A stretch of DNA of 63,491 nucleotides from the NCBI RefSeq assembly GCF_002796975.1, contig NZ_PEKV01000009.1, positions 65,098-128,588 of the forward strand, written 5' to 3'. The DNA comes from Ferrovibrio sp. Lineage in GTDB: Bacteria; Pseudomonadota; Alphaproteobacteria; Ferrovibrionales; Ferrovibrionaceae. This document shows, piece after piece, positions 1-8,451 of the stretch (the stretch's first letter is position 1; every line of letters begins with the position of its first letter). The translations under genes and the position numbers were made by a program. Below the pieces are notes generated by a model, which did no database searches, was not told the DNA's origin, and saw nothing but the letters and a program-made list of their open reading frames with translations.

Positions 1-618
1 GCAATACAGGCGATAGAGATGCGGACCCTTGCCCTCGGCGAAACCGGACTCGCTCTCGGGCGTCTTGCCCGGCTTCAGGCCGCGATCCTTCCAGCGGTCG
101 AACTGACCTTTCAGCAGGCGCGGCGGCAGCTGCTTCTCGTCCAGGCCCTCGGCTTCGATCAGCTGCTTGATCAGGCGCAACTGGTCGTCGTCGTCCAGGA
201 TGGTGAAATTGGGTTTCAGACCGACCAGTTCGGCATGGCGGCGCAGGATGCGGTTGCAGATACCGTGGAAGGTGCCGAGCCACAGCCCCTCGACCGCATT
301 GCCGACCAGCTTCTCGACGCGCTCGCGCATTTCGCGGGCCGCCTTGTTGGTGAAGGTGACGGCCAGGATCTGGCTCGGCCAGGCGAGGCGCCGGTACAGG
401 ATATGCGCCAACCGCGAGACCAGCACACGGGTCTTGCCGGTGCCGGCGCCGGCCAGCACCAGAAGCGGGCCTTCCAGATGGTTGACGGCCTCGCCCTGCG
501 CCTCGTTCAGCCGGACAAGCCAGTCGGGCGCCGGCAGCGCGGCCGCGGCGGCAGGATCGTTCAGAGCAGGCAGGTTTTCCGGCTCGAATCCAGACAGGTC
601 GAAGGGGTCGGCAGACAT
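1..618 (-). CDS. uvrD: UvrD/PcrA-type superfamily 1 DNA helicase, N-terminal 206 residues (partial)
   Basis: ATP-driven 3'-5' helicase of nucleotide excision and mismatch repair. The gene runs off the left edge, so only the N-terminal part of helicase domain 1A is visible. Seen: Walker A AGAGTGKT at about residues 56-63, motif Ia TFTNKAAREM at about 88-97, then the GLWLGTFHGICNRIL segment (motif Ib region). A roughly 30-residue Ala/Pro-rich leader precedes the Q-motif region RLNEAQGEAV. The start is the ATG at 618; a perfect 7-bp stem abuts it in the leader. Family assignment is firm from the motifs. UvrD versus PcrA/Rep cannot be settled without the missing C-terminus. Confidence 0.93.
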   Translation of the reverse strand, partial: MSADPFDLSGFEPENLPALNDPAAAAALPAPDWLVRLNEAQGEAVNHLEGPLLVLAGAGTGKTRVLVSRLAHILYRRLAWPSQILAVTFTNKAAREMRERVEKLVGNAVEGLWLGTFHGICNRILRRHAELVGLKPNFTILDDDDQLRLIKQLIEAEGLDEKQLPPRLLKGQFDRWKDRGLKPGKTPESESGFAEGKGPHLYRLYC

Positions 619-642
619 GCCCGCTACATAGCGTAAGCGGGC
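619..642 (-). other. Perfect hairpin abutting the uvrD start codon
   Basis: GCCCGCT (619-625) and AGCGGGC (636-642) form a perfect 7-bp stem with a 10-nt loop. In the minus-strand mRNA it ends directly at the ATG of uvrD, where a Shine-Dalgarno sequence would be expected and none is seen. It could modulate initiation or be an operator. Function is inferred from position only. Confidence 0.4.
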
Positions 643-778
643 AGGGCAGGCCACCCCTGCGGGCCCTGCAATGCAGCATGCCGCTGCCACTATTGGGGTG
701 TGTTTTACCAAGTTTACCTGCATTGCCTGGGCTGCGCCAAAGCGTTACCTCTAGGGGTATCTTCAGGAGAGAAACGCC

Positions 779-2188
779 ATGGCCCCCGTCGCTGCCGCCC
801 AGCCCCGCTTGACCCCCGCCGCCACCCAGGCTGCGCTCGATGCCCTCAAGCAGCTGCTGGGCGACCGGTTCAGCGCCGCCCAGGCGGTGCGCGACCAACA
901 TGGCCGCGATGAAAGCTGGGCCATGCCGTCGCCGCCCGATGCGGTGGTCTTCCCGCACAGCACCGAGGAAGTGGCCGAGGTCGTGAAGATCTGCGCCGCC
1001 CACGGCCTGCCGATCATCCCTTATGGTGCCGGCACCTCGCTGGAAGGGCATGTCACCGCCGTGCAGGGCGGCGTCAGCATCGACCTGATGCAGATGAACC
1101 GCGTCCTGCAGGTGAATGCCGAAGACCTTGATGTCGTCGTGCAGCCGGGCGTGCGCCGCAAGCAGCTGAACGAATACCTGCGCGACACCGGGCTGTTCTT
1201 CCCGATCGACCCGGGCGCCGATGCCTCGATTGGCGGCATGGTCTCGACCCGCGCCAGCGGCACCAACGCCGTGCGCTACGGCACCATGCGCGAAAACGTG
1301 CTGGCGCTGACGGTGGTGACAGCCGATGGCCGCGTGATCCGCACCTCCAAGCGCGCCAAGAAGTCGGCGGCAGGCTACGACCTGACGCGGCTTTACATCG
1401 GCTCCGAAGGCACGCTCGGCATCATCACCGAGATCACCGTGAAGCTCTACGGCATTCCCGAAGCCATGGCGGCGGCCACCTGTTCCTTCGCCACGCTGGA
1501 AGGCGCGGTGAATTGCGTGATCCAGACGATCCAGGCCGGCATCCCGGTGGCACGTATCGAACTGCTCGATGAAGTGCAGGCCGATGCGATCAACAAATAT
1601 TCCAAGCTGGATCTGCCGGTGCAGAATATGCTGATGCTGGAATTCCACGGCTCGGAAGCCGGCGTCGCCGAACAGGCCGAGATGGTGCAGACCATTGCCA
1701 GCGAGCATGGCGGCAATGGCTTCAAATGGGCGACCAAGGCGGAAGACCGCGCCAAGATGTGGGAAGCGCGCCACGCCGCCGCCTATGCCTGCAAGGCTTT
1801 GCGCAAGGGCTGCGAAATCATGGCCACCGACGTCTGCGTGCCGATCTCGCGTCTGACCGAATGCATCCTGGAGACCAAGGATGACGTGGTGAAGACCGGG
1901 CTGACCGCGCCGCTCGTGGGCCATGTCGGCGATGGCAACTTCCATCTGTCGGTGGTGGTCGACCGCAGCAACCCGCAGGAAGTCGAGATCGTGGAAGCTT
2001 TCAGCGAACGCCTGGTGCATCGGGCGCTGCGCATGGAGGGCACCTGCACCGGCGAGCACGGCATCGGCCGCGGCAAGATGAAATACCTGACCGCCGAGCA
2101 TGGCGAGGCGGTCGCGGTGATGCGGGCTATCAAGAAGGCGCTCGATCCGGACAACCTGATGAATCCGGGCAAGATCTTTAGTATCTGA
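779..2188 (+). CDS. FAD-linked oxidase, D-lactate dehydrogenase (cytochrome)/GlcD type
   Basis: Flavoprotein of the VAO/PCMH fold that oxidises an alpha-hydroxy acid (D-lactate, glycolate or 2-hydroxyglutarate class) and passes electrons to the respiratory chain. Seen: FAD-binding motif PYGAGTSLEGH at residues 81-91, the GGMVSTRASGTNAVRYG segment, GSEGTLGIITE, and the C-terminal cap with GHVGDGNFH and TGEHGIGRGK (from residue 424), ending in LMNPGKIF. 469 residues is normal for the family. The ATG at 779 follows a CAGGAGAG ribosome site. There is no adjacent glcE/glcF, which favours a single-subunit D-lactate dehydrogenase over three-subunit glycolate oxidase. The exact substrate is not readable from sequence. 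Confidence 0.9.
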   Translation: MAPVAAAQPRLTPAATQAALDALKQLLGDRFSAAQAVRDQHGRDESWAMPSPPDAVVFPHSTEEVAEVVKICAAHGLPIIPYGAGTSLEGHVTAVQGGVSIDLMQMNRVLQVNAEDLDVVVQPGVRRKQLNEYLRDTGLFFPIDPGADASIGGMVSTRASGTNAVRYGTMRENVLALTVVTADGRVIRTSKRAKKSAAGYDLTRLYIGSEGTLGIITEITVKLYGIPEAMAAATCSFATLEGAVNCVIQTIQAGIPVARIELLDEVQADAINKYSKLDLPVQNMLMLEFHGSEAGVAEQAEMVQTIASEHGGNGFKWATKAEDRAKMWEARHAAAYACKALRKGCEIMATDVCVPISRLTECILETKDDVVKTGLTAPLVGHVGDGNFHLSVVVDRSNPQEVEIVEAFSERLVHRALRMEGTCTGEHGIGRGKMKYLTAEHGEAVAVMRAIKKALDPDNLMNPGKIFSI

Positions 2189-2209
2189 AGAAAATCTGGC
2201 CAAAATACG

Positions 2210-2252
2210 GGCCGGATTGGGCTTTTCGGGATGGCCGGCGGGCAATCCGGCC
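2210..2252 (+). other. Long-loop hairpin in the leader before DAHP synthase
   Basis: GGCCGGATTG (2210-2219) and CAATCCGGCC (2243-2252) are perfect 10-bp complementary arms with a 23-nt loop. They lie 22 bp after the dehydrogenase stop and about 95 bp before the DAHP synthase start. No U-tract follows, so a simple terminator is unlikely. It may be a leader structure or operator of the aromatic-pathway gene. Confidence 0.4.
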
Positions 2253-2346
2253 TCTCCTGGAGTCGCGGCTGGAAATGCTGCGGCGCACGACCTATTATCT
2301 GGAAATCCTTAAAACCTGTAAGTCTACAAGCAGTTAGGACAAGACG

Positions 2347-3735
2347 ATGAGTGCGCGCAAATGGTCGCCCGATAGCTGGCGCAGCAAGCCGGTCAAGCAG
2401 GTTCCGGAATATCCGGACGCTGCCGTGCTGGCTGCCACCGAAGAGAAGCTGTCGAACTACCCGCCGCTGGTCTTCGCCGGCGAGGCGCGCAACCTCACTG
2501 CGTCGCTGGCCAAGGTGGCCGAGGGCCGCGCCTTCCTGCTGCAGGGCGGCGACTGCGCCGAGAGCTTTGCCGAATTCAGCGCCAACAATATCCGCGACAC
2601 TTTCCGCGTGCTGCTGCAGATGGCCGTCGTGCTTACCTTCGGTGCCTCGCTGCCGGTGGTGAAAGTCGGGCGCCTCGCAGGCCAGTTCGCCAAGCCGCGC
2701 TCGTCGGATATCGAGAAGCGCGGCGACATCGAGCTGCCGAGCTATCGCGGCGACATCATCAACGGCATGGATTTCGATGCGGCCAACCGTATCCCCGATC
2801 CGGCGCGCCAGTTGCAGGCCTACAGCCAGGCCGCCGCGACGCTGAACCTGCTGCGCGCCTTCGCAAGCGGCGGTTATGCCGATCTGCATCGCGTGCACGG
2901 CTGGAATCTCGGCTTCGTCGCCAAGAGCCCGGAAGCCGAACGCTGGCAGGATGTGGCGGCGCGCATCACCGAAACGCTCGATTTCATGGAAGCCTGCGGC
3001 ATCACGCCGGAGCGCACGCCGGAAATGCGCACCGTTGATTTCTACACCAGCCACGAGGCTTTGCTGCTCGGTTACGAGCAGGCGATGACCCGCGTGGATT
3101 CCACCTCGGGCGAGTGGGTCGATACCTCGGCGCATATGCTGTGGATCGGCGACCGCACCCGCCAGCTCGATGGCGCGCATGTCGAATTCCTGCGCGGCGT
3201 GCTGAATCCCATCGGCCTGAAATGCGGCCCGACTTCGGATCCGGATGAGCTGATCAAGCTGATCGACATCCTCAATCCGCAGAACAGGCCCGGCCGTCTC
3301 ACCCTGATTGCCCGCATGGGGCATGAGAAGGTGCAGAAGCATCTGCCGGCGCTGGTGCGTAAAGTCGCGCAGGAAGGCCGCAGCGTGATCTGGTCCTGCG
3401 ACCCGATGCATGGCAACACGCTGACCTCGACCTCCGGCTTCAAGACCCGTCCGTTCGACCGGATTCTTTCGGAAGTGCGGCAGTTCTTTGAAGTGCATCT
3501 GGCGGAAGGCACACATGCCGGCGGCATCCACCTGGAACTGACCGGCCAGGATGTCACCGAATGCATGGGCGGCGCGCAGGCCATCGGCGACGACGACCTG
3601 TCCAGCCGCTACCACACCCATTGCGATCCGCGTCTCAATGCCTCGCAGGCGCTGGAGCTGTCGTTCCTGATTGCCGAGATGCTCAAGCTCGAACGCATGA
3701 ACCGCGGAACGCAGCGCCATGCAGCGCAAGCCTGA
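2347..3735 (+). CDS. Class II 3-deoxy-7-phosphoheptulonate (DAHP) synthase
   Basis: First enzyme of the shikimate pathway: condenses phosphoenolpyruvate and erythrose 4-phosphate in the cytoplasm. The class II (plant/AroA-II) type is recognised from GGDCAESF (metal-binding Cys at residue 70), [33 protein letters not shown] and [15 protein letters not shown]. 462 residues is the usual class II length. The start ATG at 2347 follows TTAGGACAAG. The 3' end overlaps the next gene, nicotinate phosphoribosyltransferase, by 17 nt, so the two are very probably cotranscribed and translationally coupled, although the pathways are not obviously related. Feedback regulation cannot be judged from sequence. 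Confidence 0.95.
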   Translation: MSARKWSPDSWRSKPVKQVPEYPDAAVLAATEEKLSNYPPLVFAGEARNLTASLAKVAEGRAFLLQGGDCAESFAEFSANNIRDTFRVLLQMAVVLTFGASLPVVKVGRLAGQFAKPRSSDIEKRGDIELPSYRGDIINGMDFDAANRIPDPARQLQAYSQAAATLNLLRAFASGGYADLHRVHGWNLGFVAKSPEAERWQDVAARITETLDFMEACGITPERTPEMRTVDFYTSHEALLLGYEQAMTRVDSTSGEWVDTSAHMLWIGDRTRQLDGAHVEFLRGVLNPIGLKCGPTSDPDELIKLIDILNPQNRPGRLTLIARMGHEKVQKHLPALVRKVAQEGRSVIWSCDPMHGNTLTSTSGFKTRPFDRILSEVRQFFEVHLAEGTHAGGIHLELTGQDVTECMGGAQAIGDDDLSSRYHTHCDPRLNASQALELSFLIAEMLKLERMNRGTQRHAAQA

Positions 3736-4903
3736 CAGCAAGCCGGCCGGACCGGCTGTGACCAAGCTCGTGCCGCCTGCCCAGGCGGCCGAGCTGGAAC
3801 GCCAGATCGCGGCGCATACCGACGCCTATTTCAAGAAGACCAAGGAAATCGTTGCCCGCACCGGCGACAAGACGGTGACTTATGCCGTCTTCATGCGCCG
3901 CCCGGTGATCTTCTGCCCGCAGCTGATGGTCGAGTGGCTTGAGAAAGTCGGTGCCGTGCGCGGCGTGAAGTTCAGTATCGAACTCCTGCATGAAGAGGGT
4001 ACCTGGGTCGGCGCCGGCGAGCCGCTGCTGTATCTGACCGGCCCGATGTCGCAGATCGTCGATCTCGAAACCCTGTATCTGCAGAAGCTGGGCGCGGCCT
4101 GCGTCGCCGCCTACAACGCCTATTCGATGTGCTGCGATCTGCCCAATGTGCGCTTCCTTGCCATGGATGCGCGCCATTGCGCCGGCGCCGAGATGGCCGA
4201 GCTGATGGCCTACGCGGCCTCGGTCGGCGGCAAGGCGGCGCGACGCGATGTCGGCGCCGCCGGCTTCATCGGCAATGCCACGGATGCCACCGCGCATTAC
4301 TTCGGCAATGAGAAGGGCTTCGGTACCATGCCGCATGCCCTGATCGGCTACGCCGGGTCGACCTTGCGTGCCGCTGAACTCTATGACGAGACCTTCCCCG
4401 GCGAGCAGATGACCGTGCTGGTCGACTATTACGGCCAGGAAGTCACTGATGCGCTGGCGGTCTGCAACCGCTTCCCCGAGGCTGCCAATGAAGGCCGTCT
4501 CGCGGTACGGCTGGATACGCATGGCGGTCGCTATATCGAGGGCCTCGATCCGCAGGCGTCGTATGCCGTGCTGGAACGCCATGTGCCGAATGCGATCCGT
4601 CAGTATCGGACCGAGCATGAGCTGCGCTGGCTGGTCGGCACCGGCGTGTCTGCCGCCGCCATCTACCACATGCGGTCGACGCTGGACCGCGCCGGCTTCT
4701 TCAACGTGAAAATCGTCGCCTCCTCGGGCTTCAATGCCGCCAAGTGCAAGGTGATGGCCAGCGTCTCGGCACCGATCGATATTGTCGGCACCGGTTCGTA
4801 TCTGCCCGATAGCTGGGTGGAAACCTATGCCACCGCCGATATCGTCGCCTATGACGGTACGCCGAGCGTGAAGGTCGGCCGCGAATTCCTGCTGCGCAGG
4901 TAA
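3719..4903 (+). CDS. pncB: Nicotinate phosphoribosyltransferase
   Basis: NAD salvage enzyme that makes nicotinate mononucleotide from nicotinate and PRPP with ATP hydrolysis. Seen: an N-terminal YFKKTKEIV segment after a short polar leader; the [18 protein letters not shown] strand region; [45 protein letters not shown]; and the phosphate-binding region [10 protein letters not shown] with [11 protein letters not shown]-like [11 protein letters not shown] near the C-terminus. 394 residues fits the short bacterial type. The ATG overlaps the DAHP synthase end by 17 nt. NAD synthetase (nadE) lies 3.5 kb downstream on the same strand, so two NAD salvage steps are near each other, though the intervening genes point the other way. 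Confidence 0.92.
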   Translation: MQRKPDSKPAGPAVTKLVPPAQAAELERQIAAHTDAYFKKTKEIVARTGDKTVTYAVFMRRPVIFCPQLMVEWLEKVGAVRGVKFSIELLHEEGTWVGAGEPLLYLTGPMSQIVDLETLYLQKLGAACVAAYNAYSMCCDLPNVRFLAMDARHCAGAEMAELMAYAASVGGKAARRDVGAAGFIGNATDATAHYFGNEKGFGTMPHALIGYAGSTLRAAELYDETFPGEQMTVLVDYYGQEVTDALAVCNRFPEAANEGRLAVRLDTHGGRYIEGLDPQASYAVLERHVPNAIRQYRTEHELRWLVGTGVSAAAIYHMRSTLDRAGFFNVKIVASSGFNAAKCKVMASVSAPIDIVGTGSYLPDSWVETYATADIVAYDGTPSVKVGREFLLRR

Positions 4904-4914
4904 GTTCTACACTT

Positions 4915-4979
4915 CGTCATCCCCGCGAAGGCGGGGATCCATTGGAAAGACTGGGTTCCCGCCTTCGCGGGAACGACGA
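4915..4979. repeat. Intergenic double-palindrome repeat, family A copy 1
   Basis: Two facing palindromes, CATCCCCGCGAAGGCGGGGATCC and the reverse-type arm TTCCCGCCTTCGCGGGAACG, separated by about 12 bp. The same unit recurs at 6193, 14358 and 15918 in gene-end positions. It lies between convergent pncB and the nitronate monooxygenase, so it could end transcription from both sides. This type of short palindrome is widespread in alphaproteobacterial genomes. Confidence 0.85.
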
Positions 4980-5000
4980 GTAAGGGGTTTACAGCACCCA

Positions 5001-6077
5001 TCACCCACGCTTCAGTTTCGCCAGCGCCTCATCGGCCAGCTTCCGCGTCAGTTCGCCGGCCGGCATTTCCTGCGCCAGCCGCACCGCCTGGCCTGACCAC
5101 ATATTGCTGAAATCGCTGTTGCCCGTACCTTCCGTCTTGGCTCTGAGCGGCGCGAGAGTCGCGCCGGCGGTGGGGAAGGGCGGCGCGTCGGGTGAGAGCG
5201 GACCCTGTTCGCGCATCAGGCGGTTCATGATACCGCGCGCCGGCCGACCCGTGAAAAGGTTGGTCAGGGCGGTGGCATCGCTCGGTGAATTCTTCAGCGC
5301 CGCGCGATGCCAGGGCGTGATGGTGGCTTCCGGGCTGAGCAGATAGGCCGTGCCGATCTGTACCGCCGAAGCACCCAGCGCCATGGCGGCGACAATGCCG
5401 CGCGCATCGCTGATGCCGCCGGCCGCGATCACCGGCACTTTCACGGCATCCACCACCTGCGGCAGCAGCGCAAACAGTCCGACCTGCTGCGACATGTCCA
5501 TCGACAGGAAATTGCCGCGATGGCCACCGGCCTCCAGCCCCATGGCGATGATGGCGTCGCAACCGCGCTGTTCGAGCCAGACGGCTTCCTCCACCGTGGT
5601 GGCGGAGGCGATCACCTTGGCGCCGAAGGCTTTCACCCGGTCCAGCAGCGTCTGCTCGGGCATTCCGAAATGGAAGCTGACCACTTCCGGCCGGTATTCT
5701 TCCATCAGCTGGCAGAAAGTCTCGTCGAACGGTGCACGGCCGGCGACCGGCGGCGGCACCTCGGTCGTCAGGCCCCATTCGGCGTAATAGGGCGCCAGCC
5801 GGTCGCGCCAGACTCGTCCTTCGGTGGCATCGGCCGGGGGGGTCTGATGCACAAAGAAATTGACGTTGAGCGGTTTCGACGTGGCCTGCCGGATCAGATC
5901 GAGCGCCGCACGTGTCTGCTCGAGGTTCAGCATCGCGCAGGGCTGCGATCCGAGGCCGCCGGCCTCGCTGACGGCAATCGCCATCTGTGGCGTGCTGGCG
6001 CCGGCCATCGGCGCCTGCAGGATGGGCAGTTCGATATTGAAGAGATCGAGGATGCGACGGTCTGGCCAGGCGGTCAT
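5001..6077 (-). CDS. Nitronate monooxygenase family FMN protein
   Basis: FMN-dependent TIM-barrel enzyme of the 2-nitropropane dioxygenase/nitronate monooxygenase family, which oxidises toxic alkyl nitronates. Seen: the N-terminal barrel strand PILQAPMAGASTPQMA, the glycine-rich AGGLGSQ segment, GLEAGGHRGNF (FMN phosphate/active-site His region) and AAGGISDARGIVAAMALGASAVQIGTAYL, the classic phosphate-binding end of the barrel. 358 residues is normal. The ATG at 6077 was chosen because it is the first start and matches family N-termini. It is a monocistron between two intergenic repeats. Some family members are enoyl-ACP reductases (FabK), which are less likely here. Confidence 0.88.
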   Translation of the reverse strand: MTAWPDRRILDLFNIELPILQAPMAGASTPQMAIAVSEAGGLGSQPCAMLNLEQTRAALDLIRQATSKPLNVNFFVHQTPPADATEGRVWRDRLAPYYAEWGLTTEVPPPVAGRAPFDETFCQLMEEYRPEVVSFHFGMPEQTLLDRVKAFGAKVIASATTVEEAVWLEQRGCDAIIAMGLEAGGHRGNFLSMDMSQQVGLFALLPQVVDAVKVPVIAAGGISDARGIVAAMALGASAVQIGTAYLLSPEATITPWHRAALKNSPSDATALTNLFTGRPARGIMNRLMREQGPLSPDAPPFPTAGATLAPLRAKTEGTGNSDFSNMWSGQAVRLAQEMPAGELTRKLADEALAKLKRG

Positions 6078-6144
6078 GCGATTCTCCAGGACGTTTTCTT
6101 CATCCTAGGCGCGGCCCGGCTGACGCGCAGCCCCTGGCCGCATG

Positions 6145-6177
6145 AAAAACGCCGCCGAATTTCTCCCGGCGGCGTTT
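6145..6177 (-). terminator. Rho-independent terminator of the upstream TctC gene
   Basis: Perfect 10-bp arms AAACGCCGCC (6147-6156) and GGCGGCGTTT (6168-6177) with an 11-nt loop. Read on the minus strand the stem is followed by TTTTT, giving a canonical intrinsic terminator between the TctC gene and the nitronate monooxygenase gene. Confidence 0.82.
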
Positions 6178-6192
6178 ATTACTTGTTCTATT

Positions 6193-6256
6193 CGTCGTTC
6201 CCGCGAAAGCGGGAACCCAGTCTTTCCACTGGATCCCCGCTTTCGCGGGGATGACG
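6193..6256. repeat. Intergenic double-palindrome repeat, family A copy 2
   Basis: GTTCCCGCGAAAGCGGGAAC and GGATCCCCGCTTTCGCGGGG arms, same design as the copy at 4915 but inverted relative to it. It sits immediately after the stop of the minus-strand TctC gene, upstream of its intrinsic terminator. Confidence 0.85.
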
Positions 6257-6266
6257 AGAACTGGTC

Positions 6267-7253
6267 TTACTCTGCCTTCACGTTGGCGGTCTTGATCACC
6301 TCGGCCCAGCGCTTGATGTCCTGCGCCAGGAAGGCGGCGAATTCCTTGTCGTTCTTCACATTCGGCACCATGCCCTGCTTGAAGAAGGTTTCGCGCACGC
6401 TCTCTTTCTTCATCACGTCGAGCACAAGTGCGCGATAGCGCGCCAGCGCCGCCGCCGGCACGGCGGCGGGTGCGAACATGCCGAGCCAGGCATCGGCTTC
6501 CACGCCCTTCACGCCTGCTTCTGCAATCGTGGGCAATTCAGGGAGATGCGGCGAACGCTTGGGCGAGGCAACCGCAATCGCACGCAGCTTGCCGGCCTGG
6601 ACCTGGCCCAGCACCGTCGGCGTGGTCGCGAAGCTGCAATCGACATGGCCGCCGAGCAGATCCTGCAGCAGCGGTGCCGAGCCCTTGTAGGCGACATGCG
6701 TCATGTTCACGCCGGCCTTCGACTTGAACAGTTCCAGCGTCAGATGCGAGGCCGAGCCCTGGCCGGTCGAACCGCAGTTGATCTTGCCGGGATCTTTCTT
6801 GGCCAGCGCGATCAGTTCGGCGAGGTTTTTCACCGGCAGATCGTTCTTCACCACCAGGACATGCTGCAGGTCGGCCAGCAGTGCGATCGGGGCGAAATCC
6901 TTCACCGGGTGATAGCCGCCGCCATCGGGCAGCAGCGAGATATTGGTGGCGTGGGTCTGGTTGGTGGTGGCGATCAGCACCGTGCCATCCGCCGGGCCCT
7001 GCGCCACGCGGCGCGAACCGATGGCGCCGGCACCGCCCGGCACATTCTCGACGATCACGGTGTGGCCGAGCGGGCCGGCGATTTCCTGGCTGACCAGACG
7101 GGCCAGGCTGTCGGTCGGGCCACCGGCCGGATAGGGCACCACGACGGTGACGCCCTTTGGCGGCGTCCAGGTTTGCGCGAAGGCAAACTCCGGCAGCAAC
7201 GCAGCAGCGGCGGTGCCGCCCGTGAGGGCGGCAAACTGGCGACGATTCAACAT
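6267..7253 (-). CDS. TctC/Bug-type periplasmic solute-binding protein (orphan)
   Basis: Extracytoplasmic receptor of the tripartite tricarboxylate transporter (TTT) family, binding carboxylates. Seen: a twin-arginine-like signal NRRQFAALTGG followed by a hydrophobic stretch ending in AFAQ; VVVPYPAGGPTDSLAR; VENVPGGAGAIGS; the VAYKGSAPLLQDLLGGHVD segment; and AWLGMFAPA. 328 residues is the usual size. No tctA/tctB gene is adjacent, so it must use permeases elsewhere, such as the complete set at 60-63 kb, or act as a sensor component. The upstream neighbour on the same strand, 45 bp away, is an NADP-dependent reductase. Substrate unknown. Confidence 0.92.
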   Translation of the reverse strand: MLNRRQFAALTGGTAAAALLPEFAFAQTWTPPKGVTVVVPYPAGGPTDSLARLVSQEIAGPLGHTVIVENVPGGAGAIGSRRVAQGPADGTVLIATTNQTHATNISLLPDGGGYHPVKDFAPIALLADLQHVLVVKNDLPVKNLAELIALAKKDPGKINCGSTGQGSASHLTLELFKSKAGVNMTHVAYKGSAPLLQDLLGGHVDCSFATTPTVLGQVQAGKLRAIAVASPKRSPHLPELPTIAEAGVKGVEADAWLGMFAPAAVPAAALARYRALVLDVMKKESVRETFFKQGMVPNVKNDKEFAAFLAQDIKRWAEVIKTANVKAE

Positions 7254-7298
7254 ACTGATCCCCTCCCAAGGGCTTTTTGGAAACTCTTGGGACGGAGG

Positions 7299-8309
7299 TT
7301 ACAGCGTTTCCGGGCTCACGCGCACCAGTTGCTTGCCGAAATTTTTGCCGGTCAGCAGGCCAAGGAAGGCCTTGGGCGCGTTGGTCAGGCCCTCGGCGAT
7401 ATCTTCCTTGTATTTCAGCTTACCGGCCTTGATCCAGCCGGCCATCTCGCCGATGGCGCCGGGCCAGTAGCCCATATGCTCGGAGATGATGAAACCCTGC
7501 ACCTTTGCACGGTTGACGAGAATATGGCGCATGCCGGTGAAGGCATGCGGCTTGCCGTCATAGCCCGAGATCAGCCCGCAGACGGCCACGCGCGAGAAGG
7601 CGTTCAGCCGGCCGAACACCATTTCCATGATGTCGCCACCGACATTCTCGAAATAGACATCCACGCGATCCGGCGTCGCAGCCTTGAAGGCAGCGTGCAT
7701 GTCGCCACCCTTGTAATCGATGCAGGCATCGAAGCCGAGTTCGTTGACCACGTAGTCGCACTTGTCCTTGCCGCCGGCGATGCCGACCACGCGGCAGCCC
7801 TTGATCTTGGCGATCTGGCCGACCACGGCACCGACAGCGCCCGAGGCCGCCGAGACGACGACGGTTTCGCCGGCTTTCGGCTCGCCGATGCTCATCAGGC
7901 CGTAGTGCGCGGTGCAGCCCGGCATGCCCAGCACGCCCAGCGCGGTCGAGATCGGCGCCACTTTCGGATCGAGCACGCGCAGTTCGTTGGCCTTGGCGAC
8001 GGCATATTCCTGCCAGCCCAGCATGCCGTTCACGTAAGTGCCGACCGGCAGCTTCTCGACATTGCTTTCGATCACCTGGCCGACCGTGCCGCCGCCCATC
8101 ATGTCGCCGGGATTGAGATGCGCGGCGTAAGAGCGCACGGCGTCCATACGGCCGCGCATATAGGGGTCGAGCGACAGGTAGACATTGCGCACCAGCACCT
8201 GGTCGGGGCCGGGCTTCGGCATGTCGCGCTGGACGATCTCGAAATCCTGCTCGGTCACCGCCCCCTTAGGGTGCTGTTTCATCAGAACTTGAGTATTTTT
8301 CCCGGCCAT
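7299..8309 (-). CDS. Zinc-independent NADP-dependent reductase, MDR/CurA type
   Basis: Medium-chain reductase of the leukotriene B4 12-hydroxydehydrogenase/prostaglandin reductase/curcumin reductase group, reducing activated C=C bonds with NADPH. Seen: LSLDPYMRGRM near residues 45-55, GGGTVGQVIES, the nucleotide-binding motif VVSAASGAVGAVVGQIAKIKG, the IDYK strand, and FENVGGDIMEMVF. The zinc ligands of alcohol dehydrogenases are absent, as usual for this group. 336 residues is typical. The ATG at 8309 follows GGGAGG. It precedes the TctC orphan by 45 bp and may share its transcript. Confidence 0.9.
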   Translation of the reverse strand: MAGKNTQVLMKQHPKGAVTEQDFEIVQRDMPKPGPDQVLVRNVYLSLDPYMRGRMDAVRSYAAHLNPGDMMGGGTVGQVIESNVEKLPVGTYVNGMLGWQEYAVAKANELRVLDPKVAPISTALGVLGMPGCTAHYGLMSIGEPKAGETVVVSAASGAVGAVVGQIAKIKGCRVVGIAGGKDKCDYVVNELGFDACIDYKGGDMHAAFKAATPDRVDVYFENVGGDIMEMVFGRLNAFSRVAVCGLISGYDGKPHAFTGMRHILVNRAKVQGFIISEHMGYWPGAIGEMAGWIKAGKLKYKEDIAEGLTNAPKAFLGLLTGKNFGKQLVRVSPETL

Positions 8310-8451
8310 CTGAGCCTCCCTATGTCCCGTCTGGACTATCTAAATCCTTGGTGGTCACTGTAGACTGGCGGCTCGCTTGAGATAAGCCTGCCGTAAGGGT
8401 AAGTATCGAACCCTAAAGCAACTTACCGGCCAATAACCTGTTCTAACTCCG

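Noticed and set aside
1783-3765. Long minus-strand open frame of 660 codons opposite the dehydrogenase and DAHP synthase genes
   Set aside because: Composition is that of an antisense frame in GC-rich coding DNA (Arg/His/Gly/Ala-rich, no domains); the opposite strand encodes clear enzymes.
6546-8363. 605-codon plus-strand open frame over the TctC and MDR genes
   Set aside because: Antisense shadow; the minus strand encodes two well-recognised proteins with ribosome sites and a terminator.
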